This document shows positions 24,405-31,361 of a stretch of 39,375 nucleotides of DNA, piece after piece; position 1 is the stretch's first letter, and each line of letters begins with the position of its first letter. Source of the stretch: an uncultured Octadecabacter sp. (lineage in GTDB: Bacteria; Pseudomonadota; Alphaproteobacteria; Rhodobacterales; Rhodobacteraceae). The stretch spans positions 1 through 39,375 of the forward strand of contig CALBVZ010000176.1 of assembly GCA_937969445.1 (NCBI GenBank), written 5' to 3'. The position numbers and the translations under genes are program-made. Under the pieces are notes generated by a model. It made no database searches, was not told where the DNA came from, and saw only the letters and a program-made list of their open reading frames with translations.

Positions 24405-24917
24405 TTACCGAAACGGGTACATCCAGACCTTGTAGTCATCCACCAACACCTGTGCACGGGCGCGTTGTTCTGCCGTCATGCGTGGGGTCAGTTCCTCGAG
24501 CGAGTCTGGCGCATCGACGTCGCCGCCAATCGCGGACAGCGCGTACCACATGTACGCGCGAACCAAATCAGGTGCTTCGATCCCGCGCCCAAGCTCGTAG
24601 TACCAGCCAATCCCCGACTGCGCACCGGGGTGCCCCTTCATTGACGCACGCAGATACCATTCAAAGGCGCGCTCATCATCCTGCTCAACCCCAAGACCAA
24701 GCGCGTACATCACGCCGATCAGTTCCTCAGCATCGGCATTTCCGGACCGCGCCAGAACTTCAAATTGGGCACGTGCCGCTTCAAATTCGCCCACTTCCAT
24801 CAAATCACGCGCATCTTCTAGGTCAGCGGCGTAAACGGGGCTTGTAACCCCCAACAATGCAGCCAAAATGCCCGCATGAGCCATACGTTTTCCACACGAT
24901 TTCCAAGCGTTTTCCAT
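24405..24917 (-). CDS. Secreted Sel1-like repeat protein
   Basis: 170 residues with a signal peptide (about 1-30, basic n-region ..GKRMAHAGILAALLGVTS.., cleaving after VYA). Sel1-type helical repeats are visible: EFEAARAQFEVLARSGNADAEELIGVMYALGLGVEQDDERAFEWYLRASMKGHPGAQ in consecutive pieces, then SGIGWYYELGRGIEAPDLVRAYMWYALSA. Such solenoids mediate protein contacts. The start at 24917 has AGGAAAG upstream; ATG at 24884 is possible but would split the basic region. Its 5' end overlaps head-to-head with the dihaem protein gene. Confidence 0.85.
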   Translation of the reverse strand: MENAWKSCGKRMAHAGILAALLGVTSPVYAADLEDARDLMEVGEFEAARAQFEVLARSGNADAEELIGVMYALGLGVEQDDERAFEWYLRASMKGHPGAQSGIGWYYELGRGIEAPDLVRAYMWYALSAIGGDVDAPDSLEELTPRMTAEQRARAQVLVDDYKVWMYPFR

Positions 24918-26192
24918 ATCGTACTTTCCTGCAGTTTTGCTGCGAGCGGAGCGTTCGCCGACTCGATCTCCATGGATGATTTCGTGGACAGCGACCCAGC
25001 GCAAGCGCGGATTGGGCAATTGCTGTTTTATGATAGGATCTTGAGCGGAAACAGGAATATTTCGTGTGGAACCTGCCATCATCACGATCTCGCCGGTGGC
25101 GATGGATTGTCGTTGGGCATTGGTGAAGGCGGCATCGGGCTTGGCGAAGAACGTCTTGTCGGTGACATCCGCAAACGCGTCCCAAGAAACGCCCCAAGCC
25201 TTTGGAATATAGGACATGAATCAGTCGATGTCCTATTCCATGACGGTCGTCTTGAAGTTTCTGACCAGTTCGGAAACGGGTTTGACTCCCCCGCCGAGGA
25301 ATGGCTCCCCCAAGGGCTTGATAACATCGTGGCTGCCCAAGCCCTGTTCCCGTTGACGGCCCAGTTCGAGATGGCCGGCAACCCTGGCGAGAACGACATA
25401 GCGGGCGCCACCCATGACCGTATCGACGCCGCTTGGCCGATTATCGCGGCGCGTGTCAGGGCGAACGAAACCTATGTCGATCTGTTCCTTGAAGCCTTTG
25501 ATACCGTTGAACAGCCTCTCGACATAACGATTGTGGAAATCGGCAATGCATTGGGCGCGTTTATCACTGCGGAATGGCGCAGCTATGACAGCCCATATGA
25601 CGCCTGGCTTTCAGGAACGCCCCTGCCCGAAAGCGCCGAACGTGGACGGGCGTTGTTCTTTGGCGAAGCGCGGTGTGCATCCTGTCATTCCGGTCCGTTG
25701 TTTACCGACCAGAACTTTCACGCCCTTGGCCTGCCTGCCTTTGGCCCCGGGCGCACGCGCACCTTTGACAAAATGCCACGAGACGTTGGACGCATGGGGG
25801 AAACGGACCTGTTATCAGACGCTTACCGTTTTCGCACACCCTCATTGCGCAATGTCGCCCTCACCGCGCCCTATGGACACAACGGCGCATACCCTAGTTT
25901 GGCCGACATGATCCGCCACCATGCCGATCCGGTCAGCGCGCGCGCGGCGTGGACCACCGATATGGCCGCCCTGCCCGACGCTCCGCGATTTGGCGGGGTT
26001 GATTTCGCGATCCGACAAGACGTCCGTGAAATGGCGCGACAAGCGGCTGTCCTCGACATTCGACCAATCGCCTTAAGTCCGGCCGACATTGAGGATCTCG
26101 AAGCATTCCTGAATGCATTGACGGGTATCACCGCGAATGATCGCCCAATGGGACGCCCCGACAGCGTCCCAAGCGGCTTGCCTGTCGATTAA
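24876..26192 (+). CDS. MauG/cytochrome c peroxidase-family dihaem protein
   Basis: 438 residues, periplasmic, with a signal peptide (about 1-29, ending GAFA). Two c-type haem sites: Cys64-GT-Cys67-His68 and Cys267-AS-Cys270-His271. RILSGNRNISCGTCHHHDLAGGDG, APSLWN and FRTPSLRNVALTAPYGHNG are typical of the CcpA/MauG group. Members reduce H2O2 or perform haem-dependent post-translational oxidation. Being longer than classical CcpA (about 320-350) it may be of the MauG-like branch. Maturation would need the Ccm system (ccmI in this window). Its stop shares TTAA with the convergent Acg gene. Confidence 0.9.
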   Translation: MSHTFSTRFPSVFHIVLSCSFAASGAFADSISMDDFVDSDPAQARIGQLLFYDRILSGNRNISCGTCHHHDLAGGDGLSLGIGEGGIGLGEERLVGDIRKRVPRNAPSLWNIGHESVDVLFHDGRLEVSDQFGNGFDSPAEEWLPQGLDNIVAAQALFPLTAQFEMAGNPGENDIAGATHDRIDAAWPIIAARVRANETYVDLFLEAFDTVEQPLDITIVEIGNALGAFITAEWRSYDSPYDAWLSGTPLPESAERGRALFFGEARCASCHSGPLFTDQNFHALGLPAFGPGRTRTFDKMPRDVGRMGETDLLSDAYRFRTPSLRNVALTAPYGHNGAYPSLADMIRHHADPVSARAAWTTDMAALPDAPRFGGVDFAIRQDVREMARQAAVLDIRPIALSPADIEDLEAFLNALTGITANDRPMGRPDSVPSGLPVD

Positions 26193-27157
26193 CGGATCAC
26201 TTCGCTAAGCGGTCGTCGTGCGCGTTTTGGGGCCTCACCAGTGGGCTGCCCGAAACGGATAACCTGAACCAAGCGGCGGTCTGGCCCAATGCCGAAGTGT
26301 TCGCAAACTTGCGCGTTGGTCGTCGGATTGTCTGACAATGCCGCCATTGGCCAACCGGCAAGGCCCAACATCGATGCCTCAAGACACAGACGTAAATACG
26401 CCCGCCCCGCTACGATCTGAGATTCACTTTTATCAATATGAAACAGCGCAATAAGTGGCGCTGTTAAAGTAACATCAACCTCAGAAACCAAGCCCTTTGT
26501 GAAGCCAAAAATGTTCAGGAAGCGCCAGAACTTGACCAAAGCAAGCGACGCCATGCGTGCTTCGTTTGCACTCATCTGCATGGACGCACGGTCCATCCCA
26601 TCAAGCCCTGCACGCGGATGGGTGTCACGCAACCGCATCCAATCCACCAATTCCTCTCGAAAACCCGCATGCTGCATGATCTGAAAGCTGGCCCAGTCGT
26701 TTCGTTCTGCCAGCCACGTTCGGCTAGGTTCATCCAAGACAAACCTTGCATCCGCACGAGTCCAGCCGAACAGTTTCACCGGATCAGGCGCGAACGCGCC
26801 GCGCCACGTAAAACGGTTCTCAAGCTGCTGGTGCAATCCGTCCTCACCGCCTGATGACAATTCCAAATGCGCAACAGCGACAAGCCCTTGATTGGGCGCC
26901 GTGTCTGCGCCCGTCAGCGTCACGTCTGCTGTGATCTGATGGGCGGACAAGGCCAAAACCATGCCTTCAAGAACCGCGCCGCACGACAACGCGGCATCAC
27001 GCCCTGTCGTGTCACCAACGGTTAGCCCAACGTTGGTATCGCAAAACAGCGACAGCACGTTTTCGTCGCGCACCCAACGGGCTGGCTGGGTGTTATGGAC
27101 CGTCGGAGCCAATGCCGCACGCGCCACGCAGGTCTCAAAAACATCTACATTTATCAT
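26189..27157 (-). CDS. Acg/nitroreductase-like FMN protein, last gene of the GNAT-E1-membrane operon
   Basis: 322 residues. The N-terminal APTVHNTQPARW (18-28) is the hallmark of the Acg-type nitroreductase family, and EASMLGLAGWPMAALSDNP is its C-terminal flavin-site helix. Acg proteins have a pseudo-dimeric nitroreductase fold with a lidded FMN pocket and are thought to sequester or use FMN. The start overlaps the membrane-protein gene by four bases (ATGA). In mycobacterial Rv1355c-type proteins an E1/ThiF domain and a nitroreductase domain are fused, so an E1-Acg partnership in this operon is credible. Confidence 0.85.
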   Translation of the reverse strand: MINVDVFETCVARAALAPTVHNTQPARWVRDENVLSLFCDTNVGLTVGDTTGRDAALSCGAVLEGMVLALSAHQITADVTLTGADTAPNQGLVAVAHLELSSGGEDGLHQQLENRFTWRGAFAPDPVKLFGWTRADARFVLDEPSRTWLAERNDWASFQIMQHAGFREELVDWMRLRDTHPRAGLDGMDRASMQMSANEARMASLALVKFWRFLNIFGFTKGLVSEVDVTLTAPLIALFHIDKSESQIVAGRAYLRLCLEASMLGLAGWPMAALSDNPTTNAQVCEHFGIGPDRRLVQVIRFGQPTGEAPKRARRPLSEVIR

Positions 27158-28350
27158 TTTCTTGCCTTCGACATGAGCCGCGCCATGCGCTGTACGGCCG
27201 CCAATTCCAGCTCGGCACGTGGTGAGGTCGCTAAGGATGGCATCGACAGTGCAACCAGTGTGATTGGCGTATCGTCAGCCAGTAGAATGTGGCTGGCGTT
27301 GAACATGCTGAATAAGTGGGTGATGTGGTCGCCCTCTGCACCGTCCGTAAATGGCGGATCGGAACGGCGCAGCACGGGGCGTACCTTGAAGATGTGCTTA
27401 AGCACGGTTGAATCCAGATCGCTCAATTGCGGGGCTTCAATCAATGCGGCCCCTTCCACCAAAGGATGCGCTTGCAGACCGCGCAAGAACCCGATCGCAT
27501 CGCGGGACCGATCCTCAGCCAGAAGCCGCAAGAGCGTTTGCGATTGCTCCTCGGTGCGCAGCGTTTGCGCCTCAATGAAGAGGACAGCGACAAGAACGGC
27601 CGCGAGGATCACCGCCAAGGTCAAGATGGTCGCGTCTTTGTTCATGTCGGCCATTTGCGCGATGACGATACCCGCAAGGCCCGCCCCCAAAACAATGGCA
27701 AAGAACGAGACCACCGGTGCACGGTGCTGCGACTGCGAACGCCCCAATGACACCGCGAGCCAGCATAGAAACAGTACACCGAGCGGTGAGATCTGCGCTG
27801 GAAGGTCTAGGTAAACCATAAGAAAGTCGGCCGCGGCGAAGGGAACCAATAGGAACAACGATAACGCCAATCGTTCAACGGTTTGGTTTTCAGCAACGGT
27901 GAGGCTGGCCTTGTCTCGCGTCAGAACGAGCCATGCGCCGATGAAGAACCCGCTGAGTTGAAAGAATAGTAGACCAGCAAGCCGTGCCGGATCGATACTG
28001 TTTGACCACCAGAATGAAAGGACCGCAAAAATCGCGGTGCCGCCCATAACCCAGAACTTCACCCCTTGCGGGGCATGTTTTCGCAGCAATCCTTCTGCCA
28101 ATAGCAAGACCGAAAGTGGGACAAGAGTGGCCCCTAAAAGTATGAAAAACCTAAAGAATTCCAATCCGGTCAATAATAGAAGCACGCGCCCCGCAAACAG
28201 CATTGCCATGACGCGTAGGCCAAGTAGGAAGCGTCGATTGAGAGGCGCCCAAGGATCGCGCGTGCAAATGACGGCCTGTAGGATCAGCAGTCCTGCAAGG
28301 ACTGCAAGCGACAGGAACAAGTTCCCAGTATCCGAAGCAGCCAGCGTCAT
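27154..28350 (-). CDS. Polytopic membrane protein with a soluble C-terminal domain
   Basis: 398 residues, not assigned to a family. About eight or nine helices are visible (roughly 9-28, 40-63, 66-89, 98-115, 124-144, 162-181, 188-203, 211-234, 241-262). A cytoplasmic domain follows (about 265-398), starting with a helix (RTEEQSQTLLRLLAEDRSRDA) and ending AELELAAVQRMARLMSKARK. Its alternating strand/helix look and the final helix suggest a GAF-like sensor fold, without a kinase or cyclase domain. It overlaps both neighbours by four bases. It may sense or recruit to the membrane the enzymes encoded beside it (inference). Confidence 0.75.
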   Translation of the reverse strand: MTLAASDTGNLFLSLAVLAGLLILQAVICTRDPWAPLNRRFLLGLRVMAMLFAGRVLLLLTGLEFFRFFILLGATLVPLSVLLLAEGLLRKHAPQGVKFWVMGGTAIFAVLSFWWSNSIDPARLAGLLFFQLSGFFIGAWLVLTRDKASLTVAENQTVERLALSLFLLVPFAAADFLMVYLDLPAQISPLGVLFLCWLAVSLGRSQSQHRAPVVSFFAIVLGAGLAGIVIAQMADMNKDATILTLAVILAAVLVAVLFIEAQTLRTEEQSQTLLRLLAEDRSRDAIGFLRGLQAHPLVEGAALIEAPQLSDLDSTVLKHIFKVRPVLRRSDPPFTDGAEGDHITHLFSMFNASHILLADDTPITLVALSMPSLATSPRAELELAAVQRMARLMSKARK

Positions 28351-29213
28351 TTCATAAGCCCATTCAAAAACTTGCGCACAAACGGACGCATGAGAGCAGC
28401 AATAATCGCAGGTTTTGGGCGTTCAACGCGGGCCTTGTATGGATTGAAAAAGTAGCCGCGGTTGTCTGTTCCATGGGGGCGATCTAGCACAGCGTTTATC
28501 GCCTCGTAACACATGAGCTGGCCCGTCGTGATGACCATCGGCGCAAAAGACATACGTGATCGTTTGCCCGCAACAACGTCTCCAACGATAGCGAGATCAA
28601 TATAGTTTCTAGATGAGGAATGAATCACAACCCATTCAGATTCAAGTAAAAATGCCTGACTCCTATGGTCATCTGTCAGCTTGTTCCAATCCGTCCCAAT
28701 CGTTGGGTAGCCGAACTTTTCCTCATGCGGCTTATCCGTTGGCGCCGTGACATAGACCGAGGGAAGTGGTGAGGCATAGGCATCGATCACGGCCTTCCCC
28801 AAAGCGCGTGCTCGGCGGTAGAGTAACAACGAAGCGCCTAAGTCATCGGTGCCGTTCACCACAATTTTCGCACGATCAATCAGCGCATCGACCTGCGTTG
28901 CCCAATCGCCGTGATGAACTTCGATCTCGATCTCAGGGTTAATTTGGCGCGCGATTTCTGCCGTGGCTTCGGCCTTATGTCGATCGATCGTATGATCAAA
29001 CGCAAAAACCTGACGGTTGAGGTTGCTGACCTCAAATTCATCAAGGTCTGCGATGATCAGTTTACCAACCCCTGCCCGCACAAGGCCCAAAATGCAGGCC
29101 CCTCCCATACCGCCGGTGCCACATACGAACACGGTGGCGTCGCGCAGCTTGGCTTGTTCGACTTGAGTGACGAACCCGATGTTGCGGGTGGTGAATTCAG
29201 CGTAATCAAACAT
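28347..29213 (-). CDS. E1-like / ThiF-MoeB-HesA family adenylating protein
   Basis: 288 residues. ATP-binding FVCGTGGMGGACI (29-41), ADLDEFEVSNLNRQ (55-68, the Asp and Asn-Arg of the E1 fold), Lys80 in TIDRHKAEA, and VVNGTDDLGASLLL with the Mg-binding Asp. The only cysteines are 31, 40 and 235, and no CxxC zinc pairs are present, so the conserved catalytic Cys of MoeZ/ThiF/E1 enzymes seems absent. It may adenylate a carboxylate without a thioester step. No ThiS/MoaD-like ubiquitin-fold gene is in the window. It starts inside the GNAT gene (8-base overlap) and runs into the membrane-protein gene. Confidence 0.88.
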   Translation of the reverse strand: MFDYAEFTTRNIGFVTQVEQAKLRDATVFVCGTGGMGGACILGLVRAGVGKLIIADLDEFEVSNLNRQVFAFDHTIDRHKAEATAEIARQINPEIEIEVHHGDWATQVDALIDRAKIVVNGTDDLGASLLLYRRARALGKAVIDAYASPLPSVYVTAPTDKPHEEKFGYPTIGTDWNKLTDDHRSQAFLLESEWVVIHSSSRNYIDLAIVGDVVAGKRSRMSFAPMVITTGQLMCYEAINAVLDRPHGTDNRGYFFNPYKARVERPKPAIIAALMRPFVRKFLNGLMK

Positions 29214-30162
29214 CGCGGTCCCCTTTTGCGGGGCGCAAGATCGAAAACTGTCGCGAACTGTCAGACCAGTACAACACCGGAAGGATCAAGCGCCGCAATG
29301 CGACGAAGCCAGCTGTGAACAGGACGCCAATAACCGCAGTTTTTGGGACTTCACGGGTCAGATAGCGTCGGATCGCAGGGAGATCCATACGACCCAGCTG
29401 CAAGACATCATCGCCACGAGTGTAATCCAATTCAGCAGAGCAGAAGTCATTGAACGCCTCATCACGGTGCTTTGGGGCTTCAATCCACGTCTTTTTCAGA
29501 TCATCGGACCCACCCGTATAGGCGTTGGCGATGACAAAGCGTGTTTCGTCGAATTCTGCATCTTGGCCGACACCAAAGACGTGGCGGTGGCTGCCCATAA
29601 TCCGGCGCGCGATAAGGAGGTGGTTCAGCGTGCGGCGATCTGCGTTTGGCTTGGGCCAAATATCTGAAAACATTTCGGAAACCATGCCAACGACAGCAGG
29701 AACCTGAGTGACATTAGAAATCCAAAGCGGGCGAAACTGATTGCGCACGAACAGCAAGAAACAGGTGAGACCATAAAGCACCCAAGACAGGCCACCTGAG
29801 CGCTGATCTGGGTCCACCATCACAAGACCGAGGTGCAGAACGTCAACGGGTTCGGGTTGTGTGTCTAAGGTCATGACGGCGAGCGCGTTGAAGGCGATTG
29901 GCGTGCCATCGCGTAGAGTAACCAGCGTAATGATGGTGTCCCGCATGCGGTCGCGATCCCCAGAAAAGACGCCGTAGGTTAGGCTGCCTTCATCCAAGGT
30001 TTTGGCCGCAACTGTTCGCAGTTCAGCTGTGAGGGCGTTGAGCTGGATATCAGACATCCAACGACCGGGGCGCTCCATGATGCGCACGATACGCTCGCGC
30101 CCGTTGCGCAAGGTCACGTCCATGTATTCACGCCGGAGCGATTTAAGGATGGGTCCGATCAT
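29206..30162 (-). CDS. GNAT-like acyltransferase-fold protein with C-terminal membrane helix
   Basis: 318 residues. Residues about 75-140 contain a GNAT-like core: TLVTLRDGTPIAFNALAV, then VLHLGLVMVDPDQRSGGLSWVLYGL, which has the motif-A beta-bulge and pyrophosphate-loop character (Q/R-x-x-G-x). A hydrophobic helix lies near the C-terminus (about 278-300, TAVIGVLFTAGFVALRRLILPVLYW in part). Start uncertain: ATG at 30162 is used; 30219 upstream and 30120 downstream are in frame. It is the first gene of the overlapping four-gene operon and may acylate a product of the E1 reaction (inference). Confidence 0.7.
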   Translation of the reverse strand: MIGPILKSLRREYMDVTLRNGRERIVRIMERPGRWMSDIQLNALTAELRTVAAKTLDEGSLTYGVFSGDRDRMRDTIITLVTLRDGTPIAFNALAVMTLDTQPEPVDVLHLGLVMVDPDQRSGGLSWVLYGLTCFLLFVRNQFRPLWISNVTQVPAVVGMVSEMFSDIWPKPNADRRTLNHLLIARRIMGSHRHVFGVGQDAEFDETRFVIANAYTGGSDDLKKTWIEAPKHRDEAFNDFCSAELDYTRGDDVLQLGRMDLPAIRRYLTREVPKTAVIGVLFTAGFVALRRLILPVLYWSDSSRQFSILRPAKGDRDV

Positions 30163-30281
30163 GATCCGCCTGCATTGCGTGGTAACCATCAGGTTATGGC
30201 GGTGGCGCGTGGCAAACAAGCGTGGAAACCCTGACCTTTTTGCGGCAACGGGTCGGGTTTGCGCCTGCGGCGGGCGTGATC

Positions 30282-30333
30282 AGGGGGGCTCGCCCCCCTC
30301 TGGCCTTCGGCCATTCACCCCCGAGGATATTTT
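30282..30333. repeat. Rhodobacteraceae-type extragenic hairpin element
   Basis: A perfect 7-bp stem AGGGGGG/CCCCCCT (30282-30288, 30293-30299) with loop CTCG, then a 5-bp stem TGGCC/GGCCA (30301-30313), then CCCCCGAGGATATTTT (30318-30333). I associate this combination with recurrent intergenic elements of Rhodobacteraceae. It lies between the fds operon 3' end and the start of the GNAT-E1 operon, so it could end fds transcription or insulate the two. Confidence 0.6.
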
Positions 30334-30355
30334 CGAAACAAAAGCAAGTTGAAGG

Positions 30356-30565
30356 TTAAGCGGTTACGCGTTTGCTGGCCTCAAGAGCGAGTGGGCTAAG
30401 GCCTTCGCCGCCGGTTTTCAGATGGGCGGCGAGTTTTTCTAGCATGCGCGGTTCCCAAAATTCTTTGAGATGCGCCGCGACACTGCCTGCTTTGTCAGCG
30501 TCTGGTTGGCTTTCAAAGAAGGTAGCGATTTGGTTTGCCATGCGGGTCATTTTTTCAGGCGACAT
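30356..30565 (-). CDS. fdsD: NAD-dependent formate dehydrogenase delta subunit
   Basis: 69 residues. MSPEKMTRMANQIATFFES and EFWEPRMLEKLAAHL identify FdsD, a small protein needed for active FdsGBA, probably in cofactor insertion or complex assembly. Start at 30565 has GAGG six bases upstream and overlaps the fdhD stop by 11 bases; the ATG at 30577 would add four residues. Last gene of fdsG-B-A-fdhD-fdsD. Confidence 0.9.
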   Translation of the reverse strand: MSPEKMTRMANQIATFFESQPDADKAGSVAAHLKEFWEPRMLEKLAAHLKTGGEGLSPLALEASKRVTA

Positions 30566-31361
30566 CGGGGGCCTCATTGGATTGGGAAGGGTGCACCAAG
30601 ATACGGTGCGGATGGGTGAAAATTTCAAAGGTATCATCGCGTGCGAGGGCGACGAGTGTGATGTTTGCCGCCTCAGCCGTGGCGACGGCGAGGGTCGTCG
30701 GAGCAGAGACGGCGAGGATGACTGGAGCCCCTGCCATCGCGGATTTTTGCACCATTTCAACGGACACACGAGAGGTCAGCGTGATTGCGCCATGGCTGCA
30801 ATCCGGTGTTGCGCCGATGAGTTTGTCCAAGGCGTTGTGGCGACCGACATCTTCTCGTATCTCTGTAAACCCCTGATTGGTAGCGTAAAAACCCGCCCCA
30901 TGAACGGCACGCGTCTGGTCATGCAGGGTTTGACCCGCCCTTAAACTGCGCATGGCGGTGGCAATTTCTTTAGCGGTTAGCGTGATGTCACCCTTAACCG
31001 TTGGCATGTCCCGCACGGCTTGATCAAGGCTGTCGATGCCGCACAGGCCACATCCAACAGGCCCTGCCATCGCGCGGCGGCGGGTTTGCAATGTATCGGC
31101 CATATCTTCGGGCAACCACATTTGCACTTCGATGCCGTTTTCGTGGGGCACGACGTCGATACTCTCAAGCTTGCCCCAGCCTTCCGTGCGGGTGAAACCA
31201 CGACCGAAGTCTTCTAGATCACATGGCGTTGCCATCATCACGGCTTGGGTCGTGCCGTTGTAGACCAGTGCCACGGGCACCTCTTCTGGCAGACTTCGTG
31301 TAGCCGCCACAGCGCGGCCGTTGCTCACAACGTGAGCATTGGTCGCGCGTGCGCCTGTCAT
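30555..31361 (-). CDS. fdhD: Formate dehydrogenase accessory sulfurtransferase FdhD (FdsC)
   Basis: 268 residues. FdhD/FdsC carries sulfur from a cysteine desulfurase to the bis-MGD molybdenum cofactor before its insertion in FdsA. The CGLCG motif (Cys104, Cys107) and HGAGFY, REDVGRHNALDKLIG and TSRVSVEMVQKSA are family signatures. It overlaps fdsA by four bases (ATGA). Its place in the fds operon fits the Rhodobacter FdsC protein. Confidence 0.95.
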   Translation of the reverse strand: MTGARATNAHVVSNGRAVAATRSLPEEVPVALVYNGTTQAVMMATPCDLEDFGRGFTRTEGWGKLESIDVVPHENGIEVQMWLPEDMADTLQTRRRAMAGPVGCGLCGIDSLDQAVRDMPTVKGDITLTAKEIATAMRSLRAGQTLHDQTRAVHGAGFYATNQGFTEIREDVGRHNALDKLIGATPDCSHGAITLTSRVSVEMVQKSAMAGAPVILAVSAPTTLAVATAEAANITLVALARDDTFEIFTHPHRILVHPSQSNEAPDVA

